A DNA stretch of 64,000 nt, taken from contig NZ_LDCP01000001.1 of assembly GCF_001021555.1 (NCBI RefSeq), positions 248,001 through 312,000 of the forward strand, read 5' to 3'. Every line of letters begins with the position of its first letter. Positions within the stretch are counted from its first letter, which is position 1. Of this stretch, positions 25,652 through 33,534 are shown piece by piece. Below the pieces are notes generated by a model that had not been told where the DNA came from, searched no databases, and saw only the letters and a list, made by a program, of their open reading frames with translations. The DNA comes from Aurantiacibacter marinus (GTDB taxonomy: Bacteria; Pseudomonadota; Alphaproteobacteria; Sphingomonadales; Sphingomonadaceae). The translations under genes were made by a program, and so were the position numbers.

Positions 25652-27160
25652 CTATCTGGGTATTTCCGCCAGTGGCGGCAAGGGATGGAAAGCGTGAGGA
25701 TTGGCTTCGAACCCATCGACGCTGCCTCTCAAGAGCGACCAGCGCAGCGGTGAACCAATTGGAATATACACATTCTCCAGCGTGAATTCAGCCTCTGCCT
25801 GAGCCATTAGCATAGCCCGCGCAGTCGTGTCTGTCTCGGCCAGGGCCTGCGCCACCAGTGCATCCACTTCCTCGCTACAGAGGCCGCGGCGCAAAGTGCA
25901 ATTGAACTGGTTGAGGAACCAGCGAGGGGCCGGGAACCGGGCGATGCGGTCGATCACCACAAGCTGCGCCTGAGCGCGGGATTCAGCCCGCTCGATCGTA
26001 ATGCCGATACCAGCCAGTTGATTGGCAAGGTTTTGCAGCAGCAGGTCCCAGCCTGGCCCTTCCTGTAACGCCACGGTAACGACCACAGGCTGGGACGTGT
26101 CGCCATCGTCGAATTGCCGACGCCACGCCGAAATGCGCGCGGATGCCTCTGTGCGGCGATCTTCGATGTCCATGTCCAGCCAGCGTTCGCTAACCAGGCC
26201 CGGATCGCCGGGAAGACCGGGCGAAACCGGGCGCGTAGTGGGATTCCAGCCGCCGACGTTGTAGCGCGCCAGCAGCGCTTCGCGGTCAATCGCCATAGCG
26301 ATGCCTTCACGCACGCCTTCATTGCCAAGCAGGCCGGTTTCGCTGCGAACTTGCAAGCCAAACAAGCCAACTGGCGAATCCACACGCAACGTGCCGGTTG
26401 CCAGCGGGCCGGTATCGACCAGCGGGAAGCCGCCGAGATCTCCGCCCAGCACCAGTTCGACTTCGCCAGCGTCAAACATGCGGATGGCTTCCGGCTCATC
26501 TACAACGAAAAGGTCGATCTGGCGCACGTCCTCTTCCCAGTTTTCATCAATCGGCAAACCGCGCTCCTGCGGCGGCTTGAAATCCAATCGGGCAATCTGG
26601 CGCCGGCCTCCATCATGCGCTTCGTCAATCCGGTCGAGCACCATCGGACCAGTGCCCCCGCCATCGCGGCGCAAGGCAAGCTCAGGCTGGGCCAGAAGGG
26701 TCAGCAGGTAAGGTTCGGGTGAGGTCAGGCGGATTTCGATCACCCTGCCCGCCATCGCGCGGATTTCTTCAATTGGAGCAAGGTCCAATGCCAGCGATGT
26801 CCCCTCAAGCTGGCCGATTGCCGAAAGCAGCGCTGCCCGAGCGCTTTCGCCTGTCATCGGACTGCCATCAGGCCAAGTGGTATCGCGCAGCCGAAAAATG
26901 AAGCTGAGGCCGTCCTCGGTTACGATCCAGCGTTCTGCCAGCGCAGGAACGGTTTCGCCTTGGGCATTGAAAGTTACCAGGCCGCTGTCCGTTGCAGCAC
27001 GGAGGTGCTGTGCACCTATGGAAAGGCGCGCACTATCGGTAAATACCGCGTCCTGTGTGCCGATCAGCGCAACATCCAGCGCGCCATCATTGCTGCCGCC
27101 GCATCCGGCAAGCAACACAATACTGACGAAAGTGGAGAGGATACGTGAAGCGGCTTTCAT
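25652..27160 (-). CDS. ABC transporter substrate-binding lipoprotein, family 5 (peptide/nickel type)
   Basis: 502 residues. A lipoprotein signal with lipobox LAGC near residue 20 predicts attachment to the inner-membrane outer face. The body follows the family 5 solute-binding pattern (ALAERWIVTEDGLSFIFRLR, DGSPMTGESARAALL). It is somewhat short for the family, and no permease or ATPase gene is nearby, so it is an orphan; transport of peptides is inferred only from family. Confidence 0.85.
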   Translation of the reverse strand: MKAASRILSTFVSIVLLAGCGGSNDGALDVALIGTQDAVFTDSARLSIGAQHLRAATDSGLVTFNAQGETVPALAERWIVTEDGLSFIFRLRDTTWPDGSPMTGESARAALLSAIGQLEGTSLALDLAPIEEIRAMAGRVIEIRLTSPEPYLLTLLAQPELALRRDGGGTGPMVLDRIDEAHDGGRRQIARLDFKPPQERGLPIDENWEEDVRQIDLFVVDEPEAIRMFDAGEVELVLGGDLGGFPLVDTGPLATGTLRVDSPVGLFGLQVRSETGLLGNEGVREGIAMAIDREALLARYNVGGWNPTTRPVSPGLPGDPGLVSERWLDMDIEDRRTEASARISAWRRQFDDGDTSQPVVVTVALQEGPGWDLLLQNLANQLAGIGITIERAESRAQAQLVVIDRIARFPAPRWFLNQFNCTLRRGLCSEEVDALVAQALAETDTTARAMLMAQAEAEFTLENVYIPIGSPLRWSLLRGSVDGFEANPHAFHPLPPLAEIPR

Positions 27161-27209
27161 CCGTGATGGTTAGGCCGGTGCGCGACGCGCTTCAACCGAA
27201 ACTGCGCGA

Positions 27210-27584
27210 TCAAAGCTTGCGCAGCGATCCATCACCTTTGGGCGCAGCCATAATTGGCCCGCGCTTCTCAAAATCGCTGACTGGATGCGGAACAGCACTG
27301 CCGGCGGGGGCGCGGGCAAGCTTGGGATCGATTTCATCAGCAAAGGCGATACCGAAACGGTTGTCCTGCTTCCAGGCGACAGAACCGTTAATCCAACCAA
27401 TGTTACGAAGTTCAACATCAACGCGCGCGCCGCGCAGGACACGGGCATCGCCTTCGGCCATCATGCCGCCGGCAGACAGGTTACGAACTTTCACACGAAC
27501 AGGATTATCCTGACCATCGATGCGCACCTGCGCCAACAGGAACAGGCTGTCACGGCCGACCTGACGGGTATCGACATTGCTCAT
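27210..27584 (-). CDS. PilZ domain protein
   Basis: 124 residues. Has both PilZ c-di-GMP-binding motifs: RxxxR (RQVGR, near residue 7) and NxSxxG (NLSAGG, near residue 36), so it should bind c-di-GMP. The C-terminus is basic and Pro-rich. The ATG at 27584 was chosen for its GAGAGAG Shine-Dalgarno. A CtrA-like box lies about 100 nt upstream. Confidence 0.88.
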   Translation of the reverse strand: MSNVDTRQVGRDSLFLLAQVRIDGQDNPVRVKVRNLSAGGMMAEGDARVLRGARVDVELRNIGWINGSVAWKQDNRFGIAFADEIDPKLARAPAGSAVPHPVSDFEKRGPIMAAPKGDGSLRKL

Positions 27585-27681
27585 GGTGCTCTCTCGTGTC
27601 TTCGCTATCCAACCGCTCTCAACGCAACGCGCGTTCGGCCTCGCGGACATTTGCCGTGCCATGGCAATGCAGGGGCAGAGG

Positions 27682-27696
27682 CTAACCGAGAGTTAA
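27682..27696 (-). promoter_or_regulatory. CtrA-like box upstream of the PilZ gene
   Basis: On the minus strand the bases read TTAA-CTCTCGG-TTAG, matching the CtrA consensus TTAA-N7-TTAA at 7 of 8 fixed positions with exact spacing. It is 98 nt before the PilZ start codon and downstream of the dksA stop. CtrA is encoded in this window; binding is inferred. Confidence 0.5.
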
Positions 27697-27732
27697 CTTC
27701 TGTTACAAGTTGTAAAACTGTCCCGAAGCGGG

Positions 27733-28191
27733 TCAATCGTCGCGGGAAATCTTTTCGCGTCTTTCGTGCGCTGCTTGGGCTTCCACTGTCATGGTAGCGA
27801 TAGGGCGGGCAATCAGCCGATTGATGCCAATGGGCTCACCGGTCACCTTGCACCAGCCGTATTCACCGTCATCAATCCGCCGCAAAGCTGCATCGATTTT
27901 GGAAATCAGCTTGCGCTGGCGATCGCGTGTCCGCAGCTCGATGCCCCAATCGGTCTCGCTAGATGCGCGGTCGTTCAGATCGGGTTCGCGGATCGGGCCA
28001 TCCTGCAGGCTCTGCAACGTGCCTTCGGACGCCAGAACCACTGATTTTTTCCATTCAAGCAGCAGCACTCGAAAATAGTTGAGCTGCTTGGCAGACATGA
28101 ACTCTTCATCCTCGACCGGCGTGTAATCGCGCGGCAGGGACCGCTTCGCCTTGGTCAGAATATCAATATCGTCAAATGTGGCAGCGGCCAT
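27733..28191 (-). CDS. dksA: DksA/TraR-family RNA polymerase-binding protein (cysteine-poor zinc-finger type)
   Basis: 152 residues. Binds the RNA polymerase secondary channel and works with ppGpp in the stringent response. A coiled coil (about 40-100) carries the tip acidic residues, and a globular finger region reads WCKVTGEPIGINRLIARP ... MTVEAQ. Only one of the four zinc-ligand cysteines of E. coli DksA remains, so it probably does not hold zinc; such variants are common in alphaproteobacteria. Length is normal. Confidence 0.92.
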   Translation of the reverse strand: MAAATFDDIDILTKAKRSLPRDYTPVEDEEFMSAKQLNYFRVLLLEWKKSVVLASEGTLQSLQDGPIREPDLNDRASSETDWGIELRTRDRQRKLISKIDAALRRIDDGEYGWCKVTGEPIGINRLIARPIATMTVEAQAAHERREKISRDD

Positions 28192-28516
28192 CAGATACTC
28201 CCGATCCCATCCACTTGGCCTTTCCTGTTGCGGTGACGCATTCCCGGTTTTTCAGCTCTGAAAACGCGCATTGCAAAGGCCTTGGTCCGGCGGGCGTATA
28301 AGGATCGCAACCTACTGGCACAAGCGCGAATCTGGCTGTGACCCCCATCAGGGAGCAATCGGCTGGTTTGGGGAGGCCATTCAGCCCTGATCGCCAATTC
28401 GATCGATGCGAAAGTAGCGCCGGCGTTAACCATTTCTTGACCACGTTCGTCAAAACATCGGTTCTCAGGAAGCCCGGCAACACAGTGCCCGGGTATGAAA
28501 CAGGGGACTAACGATC
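28192..28516. promoter_or_regulatory. 325-nt divergent region between dksA and the SEL1 gene
   Basis: No gene is seen here. It holds a 16-bp inverted repeat (28249-28264, TTTTCAG-CT-CTGAAAA) close to the dksA start, which could be an operator or leader hairpin, and a CtrA-type half-site TTAACCAT at 28426-28433, about 85 nt before the SEL1 start. Confidence 0.45.
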
Positions 28517-28849
28517 ATGGAACTCACCAAGATCGAGACATTTGCCAAGGTCGAGACCGCCGATACGAGCGGCGCCGACATGATGGTAGCGCGCTGCCTT
28601 GCGGCTGCTGCCGATGGTGATGTGAACGCCTACTACGACCTCGGCGTCGCCTATTCGACCGGCAGCCACGGTGTGAACTGCGACCTTGTGGAAGCGCACA
28701 AATGGTTCAACCTTGCCGCATCCACCGGCCACGAAGCTGCCAGCTGGTGCCGCGCCGATGTTTCGGACGAGATGACCGCAGTGGAAATTTCCGAAGCCCA
28801 GCGCCGTGCGCGCGAATGGCTTCGTGCAGGCATTTCCCGCGCCGCCTGA
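28517..28849 (+). CDS. Small SEL1-repeat protein
   Basis: 110 residues with one clear SEL1/TPR-like helical repeat (DVNAYYDLGVAYSTG ... DLVEAHKWFNLAASTGHEAA) in the middle. No signal peptide, so probably cytoplasmic. SEL1 proteins are protein-protein adaptors; partner unknown. The upstream TTAACCAT half-site suggests CtrA control. Confidence 0.82.
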   Translation: MELTKIETFAKVETADTSGADMMVARCLAAAADGDVNAYYDLGVAYSTGSHGVNCDLVEAHKWFNLAASTGHEAASWCRADVSDEMTAVEISEAQRRAREWLRAGISRAA

Positions 28850-28860
28850 TTCGAGACAAG

Positions 28861-30012
28861 TCAGCCTTTTCGGAAAGGCATGCGCCGCGACAGGTGCTGC
28901 CGGTCCATCGCGACCCCGCGTCGTTCTGCGACAAGAAATTCGGCCACGGCATCGCGGAAGCCGGGATCGCGGATGTAATGCATCGATGTGGTCGCCACAG
29001 GTCCGTACCCGCGCGCCATCTTGTGCCCGCCCTGTGCGCCTGCTTCTACCCGCTTAAGGCCCCGCTCTATCGCGGCGTCGATCGCGCGATAATAACACAG
29101 CTCGAAATGCAGGAAGGGCTTGTCCGCAAGGCAGCCCCAATACCGGCCATAAAGCGCATCTGCGCCAATGAAATTGAGCGCGCCTGCAATCGGCAGACCA
29201 TTGTCAAACGCCAGTAACAGCAGGATGCTGTCGGCCATCCGTTCCCCGAACATATCGAATGCGGCTCTCGTCAAATAGGGCGTGCCCCATTTGCGCGCGC
29301 CGGTATCCTGATAGAACAGCCAGAATGCGTCCCAATGCTCCGGGCGAATATCTGCGCCGCTCAGCACTTTGATCGCAATTCCCTCATTTGCCGCGCGCCG
29401 TTCCTTGCGCAAATCCTTGCGTTTGCGAGAGGTCAGCGTGGCGAGGAAATCGTCGAAACTGCCATATTCGTGATTGGTCCAGTGGAACTGGATGTCCTCC
29501 CGCCGCAGCCAGCCTGCGTCCTCGAACAGCGGAACCTGCGCTGGCTCCACGAAAGTTGCATGGGCGCTGGACCAGCCATTGCTGGCCACCAATTGCTCGG
29601 CTGCCCGCAGCAGATGCGGGGCATGGGCCGGATCTTCAAGCAGCAGACGAGGCCCCGTGGCAGGCGTGAATGGCGCGCTGATTTGCAGCTTGGGATAATA
29701 GGACCCGCCAGCATGCTGGTAGGCATCGGCCCATGCGTAATCGAAGACATATTCGCCCTGGCTGTGCTGTTTGAGATAGCTGGGCATCGCGCCGATCAGC
29801 TTGCCAGCCTCATCCTCCAGCACCAGCGGCGCGCTTTGCCAGCCTGTACTCCCGCCTTCATCAAGACGCCCCACACTTCCCGATTGTTCAAGAAGAGTGA
29901 GAAAATCGTGGGACACAAACGGGTTCGCATCTCCTGCCAGCCGGTTCCAGTCCAGCTTGGGGATGTCACTTACGGACGGGAGTATGCGTGCAGTCAGCGC
30001 GGCTTCGGGCAT
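28861..30012 (-). CDS. FemAB-like GNAT-fold protein (DUF482 family)
   Basis: 383 residues. The two GNAT-like domains of the DUF482/peptidogalycan-biosynthesis family are recognised from NPFVSHDFLTLLEQSGSVG, the PKLQISAPFTPATGPRLL segment, SRKRKDLRKERR and GARKWGTPYLTRAAF. These proteins are annotated as N-acyltransferases of uncertain substrate. Last gene of a tight minus-strand operon (DUF3572-HAD-RidA-GDPD-this). Confidence 0.88.
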   Translation of the reverse strand: MPEAALTARILPSVSDIPKLDWNRLAGDANPFVSHDFLTLLEQSGSVGRLDEGGSTGWQSAPLVLEDEAGKLIGAMPSYLKQHSQGEYVFDYAWADAYQHAGGSYYPKLQISAPFTPATGPRLLLEDPAHAPHLLRAAEQLVASNGWSSAHATFVEPAQVPLFEDAGWLRREDIQFHWTNHEYGSFDDFLATLTSRKRKDLRKERRAANEGIAIKVLSGADIRPEHWDAFWLFYQDTGARKWGTPYLTRAAFDMFGERMADSILLLLAFDNGLPIAGALNFIGADALYGRYWGCLADKPFLHFELCYYRAIDAAIERGLKRVEAGAQGGHKMARGYGPVATTSMHYIRDPGFRDAVAEFLVAERRGVAMDRQHLSRRMPFRKG

Positions 30013-30021
30013 TGCAGCAAC

Positions 30022-30762
30022 TTAGGAAGCCTGCCCCCAAGCCGCCACCCCTGCACCTTCCAGAATCGGCACAGCGCCGCATCCCGATGCAGTTTCAAGC
30101 TGGGCTGCGCTGCGCACCGTCCACGTCAGCACCGGCAATCCGGCCCGCGCCTGCTGTTTCGCAAACCGGCTGGGCAGGTCGCGAATATCGTAAGCCAGGA
30201 AGTCCGGTCTTGCCTTGGCAAGGGCAATGCGCCGTTTCAACGCGCCCGAAAGCGTGCGCGCGTCCTGCTCGGTAATCACAAGCCCGCGCGGCACATCAGG
30301 CATATGGGAGCGGAACCAGCTGGCGATGCGCGGATCGAAGCTCATTACAGCGACTTCGCCGCCATAGCCTTCGACATCGCGCCGGACCGCACGGCACAGC
30401 TTGTGAACGCTAGTCCGCGCCTCTGTCTTGAGTTCAAGCAGCAACGGCACACGGCCAGCGACCAGTTCCAGCATGTCACGCAATGTGGGGATGGTTTCAG
30501 CGCTGCCGGTAAAGGTTAGTGCCGTCAGATCGCCTACGGTCATCGCCGCAAGCTCGCCGGGCGTCCCGGTCAAACGGTCCAGCTCGGCATCGTGGAACAC
30601 CATTGCGCGTCCGTCTGCGCTGACCCGCAGGTCGCATTCAATGCCAAGTCCTGCATCGATCGCGGCAGAGAAAGCAGCAAGCGAGTTTTCCGGTACGGCA
30701 GCTGCGTGCAGCCCGCGGTGGGCATAGGCCTGCCGCTGAAGCCACCCTGGGGTCTTAGCCAT
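30022..30762 (-). CDS. Glycerophosphodiester phosphodiesterase
   Basis: 246 residues. Hydrolyses glycerophosphodiesters to glycerol-3-phosphate and an alcohol. TIM-barrel GDPD motifs: AHRGLHAAAVPENSLAAF (catalytic His and Glu-Asn), GIECDLRVSADG (metal ligands), VFHDAELDRLTG (second His), LELKTEA. No signal peptide, so cytoplasmic. The ATG overlaps the end of the RidA gene by 8 nt. Confidence 0.93.
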   Translation of the reverse strand: MAKTPGWLQRQAYAHRGLHAAAVPENSLAAFSAAIDAGLGIECDLRVSADGRAMVFHDAELDRLTGTPGELAAMTVGDLTALTFTGSAETIPTLRDMLELVAGRVPLLLELKTEARTSVHKLCRAVRRDVEGYGGEVAVMSFDPRIASWFRSHMPDVPRGLVITEQDARTLSGALKRRIALAKARPDFLAYDIRDLPSRFAKQQARAGLPVLTWTVRSAAQLETASGCGAVPILEGAGVAAWGQAS

Positions 30763-31216
30763 CGGTGAGCGCAATCACCGCATCAACCTCTACCGCAGCG
30801 CCAAGCGGCAGCGCTGGTACGCCAACTGCGGCGCGGGCATGGCGGCCAGCTTCGCCAAACACATCGAACATCAATTCCGATGCGCCATTGGCGACCTTCG
30901 GCTGATCGGTGTAATCGCCAGTGCAATTGACGAAAGCGCCTAGCTTGACGATCCGCTCCACCCGGTCGAGTTCTATCCCCGCGTTCTTGAGCTGCGCCAG
31001 GATCATCAGCCCGCACGCGCGGGCGGCCGCCTGGCCCTCTTCCAGCGAAACATCATCGCCCAGCCGCCCTGTCACCAGCGCGCCATCAATGAAGGGCAGC
31101 TGACCGGAAACATGGGCGATATTGCCCGCAACCACGACCGGGACATACGCCGCCACGGGGGCTGCGGCCTGTGGCAATGTAATGCCAAGCTCAGTCAAGC
31201 GTGCTTCGATACCCAT
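30755..31216 (-). CDS. RidA/YjgF family protein
   Basis: 153 residues. RidA proteins deaminate reactive enamine/imine intermediates. The fold is recognised from HVSGQLPF near residue 34, RVERIVKLGAFVNC and the AVGVPALPLGAAVEVDAVIAL end; this is the longer RidA subgroup often annotated as YjgF/Rid rather than the canonical 128-residue RidA. It lies 1 nt after the HAD gene. Confidence 0.92.
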   Translation of the reverse strand: MGIEARLTELGITLPQAAAPVAAYVPVVVAGNIAHVSGQLPFIDGALVTGRLGDDVSLEEGQAAARACGLMILAQLKNAGIELDRVERIVKLGAFVNCTGDYTDQPKVANGASELMFDVFGEAGRHARAAVGVPALPLGAAVEVDAVIALTDG

Positions 31217-31217
31217 G

Positions 31218-31856
31218 TCATTCTCCTGCGTGCAATGCTTCGCGCACCCATGGCAGAGCCATATCCCAGCTGTCTATCCGTGCGTCAGCATCGCCGGCAA
31301 TGTGGGCGCACGGGACATGCGGGGCAATGGCTGGTTCACCGCACAGATGCAGCCGTTTCACATGCGGGATTTCTGCCTTGGCGGAAGCGTGATGCTGCGC
31401 GATATCGTCGATAAAGACCACTCGGCCCGCCCCATGATTGGCGACGTGATCTTCCACGATTCGCTTCAGCGCGCCGCCTTTTGGGCCCTGATTGGTGAAG
31501 ACCGGCACATCCATGCCCAGTTTTTGCAATTGCAGTGTGCGCGCAGCGTTTCGCTCATCGGTCAGATTGGTCAGCACCACGACCTCCGCATCGCGGCGCA
31601 ATTCCGCCATGGCTTCCAGCGCGCCGACAATCGGTTCCTGGGTGTGCATTTCAGTGTCGAAAAAACCGCCCAGCAATTGCCAAACTTCACGTTCTTCTAT
31701 CGGAGAACCGCTACCGCGCCGGGTCATCGACTGGACAAAGGGGTTGCCCTCCAATGCAAAAGTGATGTCGTGCTGCGTATCCAGCCAGTCGCGAAAGTGG
31801 CGCACCATGTGCAGCAGCACTTCATCGCAATCGGTTACCACTAGCGGTCGGTTCAT
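31218..31856 (-). CDS. HAD-superfamily hydrolase
   Basis: 212 residues. HAD motifs in order: TDCDEVLL (nucleophile Asp and acid/base Asp), VVVLTNLTD (motif II), a Lys near 126 and VVFIDD (motif IV). Probably a phosphatase; substrate unknown. The ATG overlaps the stop of DUF3572 (ATGA). Confidence 0.85.
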   Translation of the reverse strand: MNRPLVVTDCDEVLLHMVRHFRDWLDTQHDITFALEGNPFVQSMTRRGSGSPIEEREVWQLLGGFFDTEMHTQEPIVGALEAMAELRRDAEVVVLTNLTDERNAARTLQLQKLGMDVPVFTNQGPKGGALKRIVEDHVANHGAGRVVFIDDIAQHHASAKAEIPHVKRLHLCGEPAIAPHVPCAHIAGDADARIDSWDMALPWVREALHAGE

Positions 31857-32107
31857 CGCGTCAACTCCTCTTGCGCACGGATCAGGATTTCCGGAGATAC
31901 GTCCAATGCTTGCGCAGCGCCGACCAGATCAGGCTCATGAGAGGCCAGAAAATCGAATATTGCGCGGTGCGTCGAAACTTCGCCCACAGCACCCCGAAGG
32001 CCATCAGGTGTCAGACCCGTCAAATCGAGAAAACGCTCTGCACGGGCCTGATCGGCGAGAATCCATGCGAGTGCACCAAGTGCTAAAGATGAGCTGTCTT
32101 TATACAT
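31853..32107 (-). CDS. DUF3572 family protein
   Basis: 84 residues, mostly helical (ALGALAWILADQARAERFLDLTGL). An alphaproteobacterial family commonly encoded beside divK, as here (divergent, 101 nt apart). Function unknown. The ATG at 32107 was chosen because the residues upstream of it are not conserved-looking. First gene of the five-gene operon. Confidence 0.88.
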   Translation of the reverse strand: MYKDSSSLALGALAWILADQARAERFLDLTGLTPDGLRGAVGEVSTHRAIFDFLASHEPDLVGAAQALDVSPEILIRAQEELTR

Positions 32108-32208
32108 TTTTTTACAATCGCCGCGAATTGTAACATTTCCGGTTAAGGGGTAATGAGCGTGAGAGGCTTCTGGGCATGGACTGACCAAACGAAGCAGACG
32201 GGGGCGCA

Positions 32209-32583
32209 ATGACGAAGAGAATCCTTGTTGTCGAGGACAACGATCTGAACCGGAAACTTTTCTGCGATGTGCTGCAGGCGGGCGGATTCTCCGTGGAGCC
32301 TGTGGCTGATGGCAATATGGCGATTGAACGTGCGCGCATTTTCGCTCCCAACCTCGTGGTGATGGATATTCAGCTGCAGGATGTCTCGGGTCTCGATCTC
32401 ATCGCAATACTCAAACATGACAGCGATCTGTCGAACGTGCCGGTTCTGGCTGTGACAGCCTACGCCGGAAAAGGCGATGAAGAGCGCATTCGCGAATCAG
32501 GCGCCGAGGGCTACCTTTCCAAACCCGTAAGCATCGGACCTTTCATGGCCGCAGTTAAAGGCCTGGTAGACGCTGCCGCCTAG
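32209..32583 (+). CDS. divK: Single-domain response regulator DivK
   Basis: 124 residues, receiver domain only. Phosphoacceptor Asp53 (VMDIQLQDVSG), acidic pocket (VEDND), conserved Thr (AVTAYAGKGDEERIRESG) and Lys (YLSKPVS) match DivK. DivK controls the histidine kinases DivJ/PleC/DivL and so CtrA phosphorylation. No pleD follows, unlike Caulobacter. Its TAG stop overlaps the stop of the convergent gene (CTAG). Confidence 0.95.
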   Translation: MTKRILVVEDNDLNRKLFCDVLQAGGFSVEPVADGNMAIERARIFAPNLVVMDIQLQDVSGLDLIAILKHDSDLSNVPVLAVTAYAGKGDEERIRESGAEGYLSKPVSIGPFMAAVKGLVDAAA

Positions 32584-33140
32584 GTGGATGTGGCAAATTC
32601 CACTGCGAAGGTGGCCAGCGTGACCACCAATCCAACGATAAAGACGCGGTAGGCATACCCCAGATATCGGTATTTTCGCCGCTGCAAGACCGCTCCGTTT
32701 TGATAGATATCATGCAACATGGACCGGAATACCGTCTCGTCCGCACCCAACGTGTCCAACATGGCGGAAGTCCACTCCTCCTCATCCATCGTTGAAAAAT
32801 GCCCGAAGAACAGTGGATTGAGCGTTACGGCCTCTGTGGGTGGCCGAAATGACGGCAGGACAGCCAGCACCGCCAGCAGCGAACTGAGGAAAGCGAAGAC
32901 GGCAAGGATTCCCAACGACCACGGCAAATCTCCTGTCAGCGACCGGCTGACGGCGATGGAAAACACAAGGAATGTTGCCCCCATCAGAATGGACGCTTTC
33001 TGGTCCGCCATCTGTGACAGTTGCAGGGTATTGTTTTGTACCGTGCGCAGCATATGCACAGAATGCAGGCTGAAGGTCGCTGGACCCTGTGCGGTATTGC
33101 CCGCCGACAATTGATCTGACAGCAGTGACTTATCGTCCAT
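32580..33140 (-). CDS. Pycsar-effector-like two-TM protein (PycTM/DUF5706 family)
   Basis: 186 residues. A helical segment with SLHSVHMLRTVQNNTLQLSQMADQK (about 25-50), two membrane helices (about 52-72 and 75-97) and a C-terminal soluble part ending in a third hydrophobic helix near 160-180. This pattern matches PycTM domains, some of which are membrane-damaging effectors in cyclic-pyrimidine anti-phage systems. No cyclase gene lies beside it, and homologues at this sphingolipid/divK locus may be housekeeping. ATG 33140 is preceded by a GGGG stretch. Confidence 0.72.
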   Translation of the reverse strand: MDDKSLLSDQLSAGNTAQGPATFSLHSVHMLRTVQNNTLQLSQMADQKASILMGATFLVFSIAVSRSLTGDLPWSLGILAVFAFLSSLLAVLAVLPSFRPPTEAVTLNPLFFGHFSTMDEEEWTSAMLDTLGADETVFRSMLHDIYQNGAVLQRRKYRYLGYAYRVFIVGLVVTLATFAVEFATST

Positions 33141-33287
33141 TCCGTGCCCCCTCGGCATGTTTTGTTGGACAGGGCGGGAACGCTGCCACCACCTGGCGTG
33201 CTTGACAAGCGGCGGTGGTAAAGCTTTGCCCGCGGAACACCTTGCCCTAAAGTTCGGGTGAGACAATTATCAAGGATTGGACCTTTC

Positions 33288-33530
33288 ATGGACCGTGCCG
33301 CAATCGATACACGTATTCGTTCGATACTGGAGCCTTTCAACAAGAAGGAAGTCGCCGTCACAGACGCGACCACCTTTGCAGGCGATCTGGAATTTGACAG
33401 CCTGACCGTCATGGATTTCGTCGCTGCAATCGAAGATGAATTCGACATCATCATTTCCATGAACCAGCAGGCTGAAATCGAGACCTACGGGCAGCTCGTC
33501 GATGCCGTTACCAAGATGGCGGCGGAGTAA
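33288..33530 (+). CDS. Acyl carrier protein dedicated to sphingolipid synthesis
   Basis: 80 residues. Phosphopantetheine attachment Ser38 in the DSL motif (EFDSLTVMDF). The divergent sequence and its position 4 nt before serine palmitoyltransferase suggest it delivers the acyl group to Spt, as described for the sphingolipid ACP of sphingomonads and Caulobacter. Start ATG follows AAGGA. Confidence 0.92.
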   Translation: MDRAAIDTRIRSILEPFNKKEVAVTDATTFAGDLEFDSLTVMDFVAAIEDEFDIIISMNQQAEIETYGQLVDAVTKMAAE

Positions 33531-33534
33531 TTTC

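Noticed and set aside
28300-28420. Possible tRNA or small RNA in the dksA-SEL1 gap
   Set aside because: No cloverleaf, anticodon arm or terminator could be folded by eye.
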